Assembly: GCA_964399465.1 (NCBI GenBank) | Contig: CAYNRA010000003.1 | Coordinates: forward strand, 1-64,000 | Source of the DNA: CAYNRA01 sp964399465 | GTDB taxonomy: Bacteria; Bacteroidota; Bacteroidia; Cytophagales; Spirosomataceae | Length of the DNA: 64,000 bases | Direction of reading: 5' to 3' | Shown: one piece after another, positions 8,297 to 16,924 of the stretch | Position numbering within the stretch: the stretch's first letter is position 1 | Layout of the letters: the number at the start of each line of letters is the position of its first letter | Position numbers and translations under genes: made by a program | The notes under the pieces: model-generated | Seen by the model: only the letters and a program-made list of their open reading frames with translations | Databases searched by the model: none | What the model was told of the DNA's origin: nothing

Positions 8297-9634
8297 ATGC
8301 GACAAACATTCCGAATTTTAGCCTTCGTATGTGCTGCTTTCATGGCACAAGCGCAACAAACCGCTGCTGATTACTTTGACCTAGGAGTAAACAAAAGCAA
8401 ATCTGGTGATTACATTGGTGCATTAACAGCATTCAGTACGGCCATCACCATGAATCCTGAAAACGCTCAGTGTTATTACAACAGAGGGTTGACAAAACAA
8501 GTACTAAAAGACCACAGAGGTGCTATCCTCGATTTTGACCGTACTATTGACTTAAGTCCACAAAATTCGATGGCCTACTTATACAGAGGTGTAAGTAAAA
8601 GTGCACAAGATGATAATAGAGCTGCATTACAAGATTATAACAGAGCAATTGAATTAGCTGACAATGATTTTCAAGCTTACTTACAACGCGGATTTACTCG
8701 TATTAAATTACAAGACTACCGCCGAGCTATCCAAGACTTTACAAAAGTAATTGAGTTAAATAGTGACGATGCAGCTAAATACCAAGCCTACTATTCACGT
8801 GGATATTGCAAAGCAGCACTTGAAGATTATCAAGGAAGTATTGTTGATTACACACGTTCTGCTGAAATAAACCCAAAACGTTCACAAACATTTGCTTCTC
8901 GTGGTTTTAGCCGTTTAAAAATCCAAGATTTCATGGGCGCTATCAAAGATTTTGACGAGGCTATCAAGTTGAGTCCAGAAGAAACAGAGCTTTTTGCGAA
9001 CAGAGGATTTGCCAAAACAAAAGTGGACGATTTCAAAGGAGCGATTTTAGACTATGACAAAGCAATTACCTTAGATCCAATGAACGTACAAGCTCTTTAC
9101 GGTCGTGGTTTTTGTTACTCACGTTTAGGTGTACAGAAAAATGCAATTGCTGATTTATCTAAGTCAATCGAAATTAACAATACCAATATAAATGCAAAAA
9201 TCGAATATTTGGGTTCGATGAGTAAGAAAACACTCGATGATTTGCGTAATAAAGTTCAAGAAAATAGTAAAATCAATGAATTCTCTGAAGAGCGTTCTGA
9301 GGCATTTTATAGCCGTGGACTGGCAAAATTCAAAAGTGGTGACACCAAAGGCGCAATTTTGGACTTAAATACATCGATTGAATTAAACCCGACGTATGCA
9401 GAAGCTCATTTCTTAAGAGGTATCGTACGTTCATCGATTGGTTTACAAAAAGAAGCTCTACTTGACTGTACAAATACTATCAAAATCAATCCTAAGTATG
9501 GAGAGGCATTCTATGTACGTGGAATCATCAAATATGCTTTGGGAGATGTTAACTCAGGATGTTACGATTTAAGCCGTGCTGGTGAATTAGGCTACTCTGC
9601 TTCATACGGAGTTATCCGTGATTTCTGTAATTAA
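8297..9634 (+). CDS. Secreted tetratricopeptide repeat protein
   Basis: A 445-residue protein with a signal peptide (MRQTFRILAFVCAAFMAQAQQ), then about eleven TPR units recognisable by repeated (A/C)xxxRGxxK...D..GAI.D....I.L.P. Units one to eight are continuous. A shorter, more divergent stretch (about residues 290-335, rich in Lys, Glu and Asn) breaks the solenoid before the last three units. It is likely a periplasmic protein-protein interaction scaffold; the partner is unknown. I chose the ATG at 8297 over the in-frame TTG two codons earlier because it starts the signal peptide cleanly. It converges on maf, with a strong shared terminator. Confidence 0.92.
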   Translation: MRQTFRILAFVCAAFMAQAQQTAADYFDLGVNKSKSGDYIGALTAFSTAITMNPENAQCYYNRGLTKQVLKDHRGAILDFDRTIDLSPQNSMAYLYRGVSKSAQDDNRAALQDYNRAIELADNDFQAYLQRGFTRIKLQDYRRAIQDFTKVIELNSDDAAKYQAYYSRGYCKAALEDYQGSIVDYTRSAEINPKRSQTFASRGFSRLKIQDFMGAIKDFDEAIKLSPEETELFANRGFAKTKVDDFKGAILDYDKAITLDPMNVQALYGRGFCYSRLGVQKNAIADLSKSIEINNTNINAKIEYLGSMSKKTLDDLRNKVQENSKINEFSEERSEAFYSRGLAKFKSGDTKGAILDLNTSIELNPTYAEAHFLRGIVRSSIGLQKEALLDCTNTIKINPKYGEAFYVRGIIKYALGDVNSGCYDLSRAGELGYSASYGVIRDFCN

Positions 9635-9650
9635 CCCATTTTATACTCAG

Positions 9651-9683
9651 TAAAAAAGCGAGGACTCTCCCCTCGCTTTTTTA
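9651..9683. terminator. Bidirectional terminator between TPR gene and maf
   Basis: A perfect 13-bp inverted repeat TAAAAAAGCGAGG (9651-9663) / CCTCGCTTTTTTA (9671-9683) with a 7-nt loop. A-runs and T-runs flank the GC core on both sides, so it can stop transcription from both convergent genes. Confidence 0.9.
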
Positions 9684-9684
9684 T

Positions 9685-10260
9685 TTATTTCACTTTCCAA
9701 GGCATAAGTCGTTCGTACAAAGCATGAGCTGGAAGTCCCATTACCGTGTAAAAAGAGCCTTGAATTGCCTGGACACACACCATTCCAAAGAAGTCTTGAA
9801 TCCCATATGCACCTGCTTTATCATAAGGCTTACAAGTCTCGATATAGTAATCAATCTCCTCTTCCGTTAACTTTTTAATCGTAACAGACGCTTTATCAGA
9901 AAAAGAAATGAGCTCTTGGTTCGTGCGAATACAAACTCCCGTAATGACATCATGCACCCGACCACTTAAAAGCCAAAGCATTCTTTCTGCATCAGCCTTG
10001 TCTTGTGGTTTATTTAGAATATGACCATCAGCTATAACAACTGTATCAGCTGTAATGACCAGAGAGTCAGCAGATAATTCACCGAAAGCAAGTGCTTTTT
10101 GTCTTGCTAAATATGGTGCTACCTCCTCTGAAGGCATCGCTTCAGGGAAACATTCATCTATTTCTTTTACCTGAACTGTAAACTCAAACCCAGCTTTTTC
10201 GAGTATTTCTCTGCGTCTTGGAGAATTAGATGCCAAAATTAATTGATGCGTTAATTTCAT
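9685..10260 (-). CDS. maf: Maf-family nucleoside triphosphate pyrophosphatase
   Basis: 191 residues, the normal Maf length. It hydrolyses non-canonical or modified nucleoside triphosphates (dTTP/UTP-type or m7GTP-type in the family) to the monophosphate, acting as a house-cleaning enzyme in the cytoplasm. Visible motifs are LASNSPRRREIL (substrate/phosphate loop), ITADTVV (catalytic Asp), LSGRVHDVITGVC and YDKAGAYGIQDFFG (second conserved Asp/Lys region). Which Maf subfamily it belongs to is not certain. It is divergent from marR, with 99 bp between the starts. Confidence 0.95.
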   Translation of the reverse strand: MKLTHQLILASNSPRRREILEKAGFEFTVQVKEIDECFPEAMPSEEVAPYLARQKALAFGELSADSLVITADTVVIADGHILNKPQDKADAERMLWLLSGRVHDVITGVCIRTNQELISFSDKASVTIKKLTEEEIDYYIETCKPYDKAGAYGIQDFFGMVCVQAIQGSFYTVMGLPAHALYERLMPWKVK

Positions 10261-10329
10261 TTTTTTTTCGTGAACTTGAACAAATTAGACAAAATAGCCG
10301 TTTATAAAATAACTAATGTAAATAATGTA

Positions 10330-10337
10330 CAAACATA
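10330..10337 (-). promoter_or_regulatory. Weak candidate -7 box for maf
   Basis: On the minus strand TATGTTTG fits TAnnTTTG, about 70 bp from the maf start in the maf-marR divergent region. A TTG lies 15 nt upstream (10353-10355), shorter than usual, so support is limited. Confidence 0.3.
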
Positions 10338-10359
10338 CATCTAGTACAACTCCAAAAAT

Positions 10360-10821
10360 ATGGAATTAGCAAAAGAAATCAAGCAGACAAAACCGTTTCG
10401 TAACGAAACTCAGCAAGCCGTGGTGAATATCATGTACACCAACAATTGGCTATGTACGAAACAGAACAAGATACTAAAAAAATACGGTATTAGTTTACAA
10501 CAATACAATGTTTTGCGCATCTTGAAGGGGCACAACCCCGAGCCAATTATGATTAACGGTATCATTGAGCGCATGTTAGACAAAATGTCAAATGCCTCCC
10601 GTTTGGTAGATAAGCTTGTTCAAAAAGGCTATGCAGATAGAAGCTACAACGAACAAGACAGACGTGCTTGTGACGTTTTCATTTCTGAGAAGGGAAAAGT
10701 TGTCTTGGAAAAACTCAACCAAGAAATGGCTGAAATGGAAGATGCCATCAGTGGACTTACTGAAGAAGAGGCGGCATTATTGAACTCATTAATAGATAGA
10801 TTCAGAAACACACAACAATAA
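10360..10821 (+). CDS. MarR-family transcriptional regulator
   Basis: 153 residues. The winged helix-turn-helix core is clear: LRILKGHNPEPIMINGIIERMLDKMSNASRLVDKLVQKGYADRSYNEQDRRACDVFISEKG. The DRR segment of the wing is the family signature. MarR proteins bind DNA as dimers and usually repress neighbouring genes until released by a small ligand or oxidation. The yceI gene follows 33 bp downstream and is probably co-transcribed, an arrangement seen widely in Bacteroidota. The regulator probably controls this pair; the ligand is unknown. Confidence 0.92.
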   Translation: MELAKEIKQTKPFRNETQQAVVNIMYTNNWLCTKQNKILKKYGISLQQYNVLRILKGHNPEPIMINGIIERMLDKMSNASRLVDKLVQKGYADRSYNEQDRRACDVFISEKGKVVLEKLNQEMAEMEDAISGLTEEEAALLNSLIDRFRNTQQ

Positions 10822-10854
10822 ATACATATTTTTTAACTTCTAAATTTAATCCCA

Positions 10855-11454
10855 ATGAAAAAAGTAACATTTCTTTTCATCGCTTTCTTTGCAGTAGCTA
10901 TTTCAGCATTTGCAAATCCTGTAAAACCAGCAGCACAAACAGTGGCTGTTGACAACCAAAAAAGTACCTTTAAATGGGTAGCAAAAAAATTCACAGGAGA
11001 ACACTATGGTACAATTAATATCAAAAGTGGCTCATTCGTTGTAGATGGTGGTAAATTAGTAGGTGGTTCTTTTGAAATTGATATGAAGAGCATCGTATGT
11101 GATGATATCAAAGATGCAGAATACAATGGTAAGTTAGTTGGTCACTTAAAGTCTGATGATTTCTTCTCTGTTGATAAAAATCCAGTTTCTAAATTTGTTA
11201 TCACAAAAGCAACTGTGAAAGCAGGTAACAAATATACGATTACAGGTAACTTGACTATCAAAGGAAAAACGAAAGCGATTACTTTCCCTGCATACGTAAA
11301 CGTAGTAGATGGTAAAGTAGCTGCTCAAGCGACTTTCAATGTAGACCGTTCTGACTTTGACGTTAAATTTGGTTCAGCTTCCTTCTTCGACGGTTTAGGA
11401 GACAAAGTAATTTACGATGACTTCAACGTTTCGTTGAACTTAGTAACGAAGTAA
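10855..11454 (+). CDS. YceI-family periplasmic lipid-binding protein
   Basis: 199 residues with a signal peptide (MKKVTFLFIAFFAVAISAFANP), then the YceI lipocalin-like barrel: VDNQKSTFKWVAKKFTGEHYGTI, GGSFEIDMKSI, HLKSDDFFSVDKNP, ITGNLTIKGKTKAITFPA and NVDRSDFDVKFGS, in family order. YceI proteins bind long isoprenoid or other apolar chains in the periplasm; a quinone-related or membrane-stress role is plausible but unproven. It follows marR by 33 bp and ends in a terminator. Confidence 0.93.
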   Translation: MKKVTFLFIAFFAVAISAFANPVKPAAQTVAVDNQKSTFKWVAKKFTGEHYGTINIKSGSFVVDGGKLVGGSFEIDMKSIVCDDIKDAEYNGKLVGHLKSDDFFSVDKNPVSKFVITKATVKAGNKYTITGNLTIKGKTKAITFPAYVNVVDGKVAAQATFNVDRSDFDVKFGSASFFDGLGDKVIYDDFNVSLNLVTK

Positions 11455-11468
11455 TTGATTTAACTTTC

Positions 11469-11510
11469 AACAAAAAGAGCTCATATCGGACGGTATGGGC
11501 TCTTTTTGTT
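11469..11510 (+). terminator. Intrinsic terminator of the marR-yceI unit
   Basis: Stem AACAAAAAGAGCTCATA (11469-11485) with TATGGGCTCTTTTTGTT (11494-11510), one mismatch in the stem, and a T-run at the 3' side on the plus strand. Confidence 0.8.
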
Positions 11511-11591
11511 AACCGGATTTTCCAACAAAAGATGGGGTTCTCTCGTTACATTTTCTAGATTCTCATCTACAACGCCTTAAAAATACGAACG

Positions 11592-12806
11592 ATGAACCCA
11601 CTTTGGTACTCCAAAAAACAGATCACCTATTTTGTCCTACTCATCTCTTTTTTCATTGTTAGCTCTTGCTCAACTACGGATATTACACCAGATGAGACAC
11701 CCAAAAGTTACTTAATTTCTGCCGATATCAAGGCAGAAATAACCACAGAGCAAATCCGACAAACCATCAACCAAAGTTTTGGGCCACAAGGCAGCCTTTT
11801 TTCTTTGCTGGTTCGATCTGGTATCAAGCAAATCAAGATAAGTTATCAAACAACAAATACCGACGGTAAACCAATCACAGCTTCTGGTGCTTTACTTATT
11901 CCTACGAACCTACTTGTTGCTGCTCCATTAGCAAGCATCCAACATGGAACCCTTTTTGACGAAACAGATGCTCCCTCCTATTTCAAAGAAGGCACAGAAA
12001 TCTCGATCGGGAATTTACTCGCGGGAACAGGAACTATTATTTGTATGCCTGATTACATTGGGTATGGCGACTCTAAAAATGTTCCCCACCCATACGAACA
12101 CCGGAAAGGACTTGCAGAGCCTGGACTTGATTTCCTACGCGCTGTTAAAGAGTATTTGGAGAAAGAAAACATCAACTGGAATAAAAAATTATTACTTGCT
12201 GGCTATTCTCAGGGAGGTTACGCGACATTGGCTATGCAAAAGTTAGTGGAAGAGACTGCAAGTGCCGAGTTCAATTTAGTAGCTTCTAGTTGTGGAGCTG
12301 GTGCGTATAACAAAACATTGTCTATGCAAACGATAGCTACACAACCCTCTGTCGGCGAAATAAATCATAACCGATCATACATTTGGGTCATACAGACGTA
12401 CGACCGAATTTATGGATTGAACCGCCCAATTTCAAATTATTTCAAGAGTCCTTTCGCTGAACTAATTGCACAAAATGGTTTCCGGGCACAAATTGCAGTC
12501 TCGTTTAACCAAATTCTACAAGAAAGCTTAATCAAAGGCATTCAAGATAAAACAGATACTGCTTTATTAAATGCCTTTGCAGACAATGATTTGATGAATT
12601 GGGCACCTAAAACGGTTACACAATTTTACCACGGAACCGCAGATGAATACGTTCCTTTTTTTAATAGTGAAACAACCGTCGCAGAGATGAAAAAGCGTGG
12701 AGCTACGCAGGTAACATTGATTCCAATTCAAGGAGGAACACATGGAACGGCTATTTCAACTTTCTTAACAGGTACTTTTAGTTTGTTTAGTACATACGGT
12801 TTGTGA
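11592..12806 (+). CDS. Lipoprotein alpha/beta hydrolase (secretory lipase-like esterase)
   Basis: 404 residues. The N-terminus is a lipoprotein signal with lipobox VSSC near residue 26, so the mature protein should be lipid-anchored in the envelope. The alpha/beta-hydrolase core shows the nucleophile elbow GYSQGGYATL, an Asp in YHGTADEYVPF and a His in QGGTHGTA, making a complete triad. An oxyanion/lid region containing CMPDYIGYGDSK precedes it. The layout resembles secretory lipases and related esterases; substrate unknown. It appears to be transcribed alone after the yceI terminator. Confidence 0.85.
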   Translation: MNPLWYSKKQITYFVLLISFFIVSSCSTTDITPDETPKSYLISADIKAEITTEQIRQTINQSFGPQGSLFSLLVRSGIKQIKISYQTTNTDGKPITASGALLIPTNLLVAAPLASIQHGTLFDETDAPSYFKEGTEISIGNLLAGTGTIICMPDYIGYGDSKNVPHPYEHRKGLAEPGLDFLRAVKEYLEKENINWNKKLLLAGYSQGGYATLAMQKLVEETASAEFNLVASSCGAGAYNKTLSMQTIATQPSVGEINHNRSYIWVIQTYDRIYGLNRPISNYFKSPFAELIAQNGFRAQIAVSFNQILQESLIKGIQDKTDTALLNAFADNDLMNWAPKTVTQFYHGTADEYVPFFNSETTVAEMKKRGATQVTLIPIQGGTHGTAISTFLTGTFSLFSTYGL

Positions 12807-12809
12807 GCG

Positions 12810-12817
12810 TAATTTTG
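12810..12817 (+). promoter_or_regulatory. Candidate -7 promoter box upstream of the propeller-like gene
   Basis: TAATTTTG exactly fits TAnnTTTG and starts 4 bp after the lipase stop, about 60 bp before the next start codon. The nearest TTG (12783-12785) is 24 nt upstream, slightly longer than usual. Confidence 0.4.
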
Positions 12818-12876
12818 ATTATAGGTTTAATAGATAGATATTTGCGAACCTTTTTAGCTCAATTTCATCCAAACCA

Positions 12877-14163
12877 ATGAAAAAATTCTACCTTTTATTC
12901 TGTGTATTCCCATTTTGTGCAGTTGGCCAAGCTCCTCAATTTGAAGCTTCAGCCTTATTTCTACTGAACGACTCAGATACACAGCCATATACATTTAGTA
13001 CTGGGGTGATACACAAAGAACCAACACAACGCGATTTATTCTCTGTCATATCGTTCCCTTTAGGAAAACCTCAAAAGCAGGAAATTAAAAGTATTTCTGT
13101 ACCTAACTCTGCTATTCGAGTAGGAAAAAGTATGGCAGTTCATACAGACCTGCGCCTTGGATATGTTTTGGAACACAGAGGAGCAATCCCCAAAAATATA
13201 ACCCAAGTGAGTGTCTCCCCCACAATGGAGGATCTGGAGAAAGGAGAATTTATGACTATTGTTGATTTTACAGATCTGGAAGTCCCTAAGGCATTATTTA
13301 AAATGCCTATTGCTGCAAATCCAACAAGTATCTCTATTTCATCTGATTATCAGCATCTTGCTATAAGTTCTACAACAGAAGAGCGAGAAATTGAAGTTTT
13401 AGAATTGGATGAGTCAGGAAAACCCAATCGAATTATCTCAAAGCCCGTCAATTTACCTTCAGGAAGAATTATAGATTTACAATGGCATCCTAGTGGAGAC
13501 TACTTGACATTTATCAATGAAACAACACGGACATTGGGTATTTTACGGGCAGTAAAAGACGGGCCAACCAAACGGCTTGTTCGACTCGAATTTGTTGATC
13601 AAACGATCGCAATCGGTAAAAAACCATCTATTGGCAAATTTACTCCAGATGGAAATTACTTTCTAGTACTAGATGCCAAAAAATCAAAAGCTGATTATAG
13701 AGTTCGTGAAACTGGTGAAATCTATGTAGTGAAGTTAGCTTCAGAGCCAGGAGAAGCACATTACCTTTTGTCAAGAAGCGAAGTCGGAGAAAATCCCCAA
13801 GATTTTTCTATCTCTTCGGATGGAAAAAAAATAGTTGTTTGCAATGCAGAGAGTACTTTTTTTGAAACCCAACTCACAGAGGCGAACAAATCTAGTCTAT
13901 CCCTTCTCAGTCTGAATCCACAAGGTCTCGTTAAAAAAGTGAAGGATTTTACGATAGAAGGACTACTCCCTATGGCTGTAGTTTTTGATAAAGAGGGGAA
14001 AAACCTAGCTGTAAGTACCCATGAATTAGGTTCATATGGGCTAAAAGTTGGGAGTATTGAATTCTGGAAATACCAAGAGTTATCAGGAAAACCTACCCTT
14101 ATCAAACAGCCAGCTCATTTTTTTACTCCCCGTGGTACACATACAATGTATGTTTTTCATTAA
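12877..14163 (+). CDS. Secreted beta-propeller-like protein of unknown function
   Basis: 428 residues with a signal peptide ending near FCAVGQA. The mature part has repeated blade-like segments (SSDYQHLAISS, HPSGDYLTFINE, TPDGNYFLVLDA, SSDGKKIVVCN, DKEGKNLAVSTHELG) resembling lactonase/YncE-type seven-bladed propellers. No catalytic motif is evident. It ends in TPRGTHTMYVFH. A ROK regulator starts 18 bp downstream and is probably in the same transcript, so the pair may be functionally linked, for example a carbohydrate response; this is inference. I do not recognise a specific family. Confidence 0.7.
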   Translation: MKKFYLLFCVFPFCAVGQAPQFEASALFLLNDSDTQPYTFSTGVIHKEPTQRDLFSVISFPLGKPQKQEIKSISVPNSAIRVGKSMAVHTDLRLGYVLEHRGAIPKNITQVSVSPTMEDLEKGEFMTIVDFTDLEVPKALFKMPIAANPTSISISSDYQHLAISSTTEEREIEVLELDESGKPNRIISKPVNLPSGRIIDLQWHPSGDYLTFINETTRTLGILRAVKDGPTKRLVRLEFVDQTIAIGKKPSIGKFTPDGNYFLVLDAKKSKADYRVRETGEIYVVKLASEPGEAHYLLSRSEVGENPQDFSISSDGKKIVVCNAESTFFETQLTEANKSSLSLLSLNPQGLVKKVKDFTIEGLLPMAVVFDKEGKNLAVSTHELGSYGLKVGSIEFWKYQELSGKPTLIKQPAHFFTPRGTHTMYVFH

Positions 14164-14181
14164 TTTAAAAATTTTAAACCA

Positions 14182-15378
14182 ATGCTTGAAACGACTGAAT
14201 CTGTTGTAAGTTTAAAGAAAAAACACTTGAAACAGCAGGCCGTCAGGACGGTTTATGCGCAGGGCTCCATTACTATTTCTTCTTTAGCTCGAATTTTACG
14301 CATTAGTATTCCCTCTGCAACAACTATTGTGCAAGAACTCATAACAGAGCAATGGGTACAAGAGATTGGTGCTCAGAATTCTAAATTTGGGCGAAAACCT
14401 ATTTTATTTGATTTGAATGGAGAAAAGCAGTCTATTCTTGTCATCGATATTGGCATACATCAAACCTCGATTCATCGAGTGGATTTACGGAACCGAATTG
14501 AGAAAATAATTCATTTTCCCCTTGCAATCAATGACTCCGAATTTGTAGCTAAACTTTCGCTTGAACTCAAAAAAGCAACTGTATTTTTACAGCCAATTTG
14601 GGGGGTTTGTTTGACAAGCCCAGGGTTAATTGCTAATGAAACACAGGAAAATCAAACCTATTTAAACCATCAAATTTCTGGTAATTCTTTAACAAAAAAA
14701 ATTCAAGAGTTAAGCGGGAAACCCACCTTTATCATCAATGATACCAAAGCATCTCTTCTTGGGGAAACCCATTTCGGCTTAGCAAAAAATAAGCGAAATG
14801 TCATGCTTCTCAATTTAGATTGGGGAATTGGCTTAGGTATTTTATCCAATGGGGAAATCATGCAAGGTACGGATGGATTTGCTGGAGAAATTGGGCATAT
14901 CCAAGTAGTTCCTGGCGGACGGTTATGCCATTGTGGTAAAATTGGTTGTCTTGAAACGGTTGCCTCGGTTGCATCCCTGCTAGGAAGAGCTCAAGAGGGA
15001 CTTAAAATAGATGCGCCAACTGTTCTCCGGAAAAATCAAGAATTAACTATTGAGGCAATCATCGAAGCCGCAAATCAAGGAGATGAATTTTCCATTGAGT
15101 TGATTTACGAATTAGGTAGAGAATTAGGCAAAGGTCTCTCCATAGCTATCCACTTATTAAATCCTGAATTAATTATTATTGATGGTTTATTAACAAATAC
15201 AGGAGCAAATTTGACTACAGCGATTGAACAGTCTATCAATAAATTTTGTCTTCGTGACTTCAAAAAAGCGTTGCGAGTACTTATATCTCCAATGGGAGAA
15301 ACAGCTAAGCTTGTAGGAGCGAAACAATTTGTATTTGATCAATTGATACAAACAGAATTTCAAGATACAATGAATTAG
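14182..15378 (+). CDS. ROK-family transcriptional regulator / sugar kinase-like protein
   Basis: 398 residues. An N-terminal winged helix-turn-helix (about residues 15-80, with SLARILRISIPSATTIVQEL) joins an ASKHA-fold ROK domain (VIDIGIHQTSIH, NDTKASLLGE, NLDWGIGLGIL). The ROK zinc site is intact in GHIQVV...CHCGKIGCLE. HTH-bearing ROK proteins such as NagC, XylR and Mlc are usually sugar-responsive regulators; effector and targets are unknown here. It follows the propeller-like gene by 18 bp. pyrB begins 80 bp downstream and has its own -7 box. Confidence 0.9.
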   Translation: MLETTESVVSLKKKHLKQQAVRTVYAQGSITISSLARILRISIPSATTIVQELITEQWVQEIGAQNSKFGRKPILFDLNGEKQSILVIDIGIHQTSIHRVDLRNRIEKIIHFPLAINDSEFVAKLSLELKKATVFLQPIWGVCLTSPGLIANETQENQTYLNHQISGNSLTKKIQELSGKPTFIINDTKASLLGETHFGLAKNKRNVMLLNLDWGIGLGILSNGEIMQGTDGFAGEIGHIQVVPGGRLCHCGKIGCLETVASVASLLGRAQEGLKIDAPTVLRKNQELTIEAIIEAANQGDEFSIELIYELGRELGKGLSIAIHLLNPELIIIDGLLTNTGANLTTAIEQSINKFCLRDFKKALRVLISPMGETAKLVGAKQFVFDQLIQTEFQDTMN

Positions 15379-15433
15379 ACATCGAATTGCTTAGTTTTTT
15401 GCCATTCGTGCTCAAGAAACAGGATATAATCAG

Positions 15434-15441
15434 TAGTTTTG
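15434..15441 (+). promoter_or_regulatory. Candidate -7 promoter box for pyrB
   Basis: TAGTTTTG fits TAnnTTTG exactly and sits 17 bp before the ATG at 15459, which supports that start over an upstream in-frame TTG. No TTG at the expected -33 distance was found. Confidence 0.4.
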
Positions 15442-15458
15442 TCAAACTTTTTGAATTC

Positions 15459-16382
15459 ATGCATACCTTCAGTACAAAACATCTTTTAGGCATTAAATCT
15501 CTCCTCCCAGAAGACATTCACCTGCTGCTAGAAACAGCCAAAGAATTTAAGGAGGTCATCAACAGACCTATAAAGAAAGTACCCTCACTACGGGATATTA
15601 CCATTGCAAATGTTTTTTTTGAGAACTCCACTCGTACTCGTCTATCCTTCGAATTAGCTGAAAAGCGGCTTTCTGCAGACACCATAAACTTTTCAGCTTC
15701 AGGAAGTTCTGTAAAAAAAGGAGAAACTCTTTTAGATACGGTAAACAACATCTTATCTATGAAAGTAGATATGATTGTCATGCGACATAGCAGCCCAGGT
15801 GCACCCCATTTTTTGTCTAAACACATAGATGCCTCGATTGTAAATGCTGGAGATGGTACACATGAACATCCCACACAAGCACTTTTGGATGCGTTTTCAA
15901 TGCAAGAGAAAATAGGTGATTTACAAGGAAAGAAAATACTTATCGTCGGAGATATTCTTCACTCACGGGTAGCCTTATCCAATATATTTTGTTTGCAAAA
16001 ATTAGGAGCTGAGGTACGTGTTTGTGGCCCTAGTACACTCATTCCTAAATACTTACCGACTCTTGGCGTGCAAATAATGCCGCATTTACAAGAAGCTTTG
16101 CAATGGTGTGATGTCGCCAATGTTTTACGTATACAATTGGAGCGCCAGCAAATTAAATATTTCCCTTCTCTGCGTGAATACACAGAACACTTCGGGATTA
16201 ATCGGGAAATGCTTGATAGGTTAGACAAAGAAATTGTTTTGATGCACCCCGGTCCAATCAACCGAGGAGTTGAGTTGAGCAGCGATGCAGCGGACTCTCC
16301 ACACTCCATCATTTTAGAACAAGTAGAAAACGGTGTGGCAGTACGTATGGCGGTTCTGTATCTTTTGGCACAATCAAGATAG
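15459..16382 (+). CDS. pyrB: Aspartate carbamoyltransferase, catalytic chain
   Basis: 307 residues from the chosen ATG, matching the usual 305-311 residue catalytic chain. It condenses carbamoyl phosphate with aspartate in pyrimidine synthesis. The carbamoyl-phosphate loop FFENSTRTRLSFE, the HPTQALLD motif and the C-terminal HPGPINRGVEL are intact. An upstream in-frame TTG at 15387 would add 24 residues that resemble no ATCase N-terminus. No pyrI regulatory chain is seen. carB, which makes the carbamoyl phosphate, is about 18 kb away. nuoC follows 29 bp downstream. Confidence 0.96.
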   Translation: MHTFSTKHLLGIKSLLPEDIHLLLETAKEFKEVINRPIKKVPSLRDITIANVFFENSTRTRLSFELAEKRLSADTINFSASGSSVKKGETLLDTVNNILSMKVDMIVMRHSSPGAPHFLSKHIDASIVNAGDGTHEHPTQALLDAFSMQEKIGDLQGKKILIVGDILHSRVALSNIFCLQKLGAEVRVCGPSTLIPKYLPTLGVQIMPHLQEALQWCDVANVLRIQLERQQIKYFPSLREYTEHFGINREMLDRLDKEIVLMHPGPINRGVELSSDAADSPHSIILEQVENGVAVRMAVLYLLAQSR

Positions 16383-16411
16383 AAGTAAATAGCATTTAAC
16401 TTTCTTTTCGT

Positions 16412-16924
16412 ATGGATTTTAGTTCTTTTGACCAAGTAGTGGCACATCTCAAAGCTGCATTTCCTCAGCAAGCATTCCTCGGTGAAATACCTAACGTACA
16501 ACAGCCCTACTTGTCTGTTTCACCTGCTTTTTTATTGGATGTTTGCCAATTCCTCCATACAAATAATGCATGTTATTTCGACTTTCTACAGTCCATCACC
16601 TTAGTAGACAACGGAACAGAAAAAGGGACAATTGAGGCATTTTACCATTTGGCTTCTTTGCCATATGAGAAAAATTTTACACTTCATTGTGAAATTCCGC
16701 GTGAAATCGGTAGAGCGCAACTCCCCTCTGTTTCGTCTATCTGGCGAACTGCCGATTGGCACGAACGCGAAGCATACGATTTTTATGGCGTTCACTTTAA
16801 TAAACATCCAGACCTCCGCCGAATTCTCCTACCCGCCGACTGGGAAGGATTCCCGATGCGAAAAGACTATCTAGCACAAGAAAACTACCACGCCATTCAA
16901 GTAAAATGGCAAAAAGAACCATGA
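16412..16924 (+). CDS. nuoC: NADH-quinone oxidoreductase subunit C
   Basis: 170 residues of the 30-kDa subunit family. Complex I subunit C forms part of the peripheral arm joining the hydrophilic and membrane parts. The C-terminal signature is clear: DWHEREAYDFYGVHF followed by HPDLRRILLPADWEGFPMRKDY. The N-terminal half is also family-like. No other nuo gene is in the window; it sits between pyrB and a phosphoesterase gene whose ATG overlaps its stop codon (ATGA, 16921-16924). It could be the only copy, with complex I genes dispersed, or an extra copy. Confidence 0.92.
   Translation: MDFSSFDQVVAHLKAAFPQQAFLGEIPNVQQPYLSVSPAFLLDVCQFLHTNNACYFDFLQSITLVDNGTEKGTIEAFYHLASLPYEKNFTLHCEIPREIGRAQLPSVSSIWRTADWHEREAYDFYGVHFNKHPDLRRILLPADWEGFPMRKDYLAQENYHAIQVKWQKEP

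Noticed and set aside
15387..15458. 24-codon N-terminal extension of pyrB starting at TTG
   Set aside because: The extension is unlike ATCase N-termini, and a -7 box lies inside it, so the ATG at 15459 is better.
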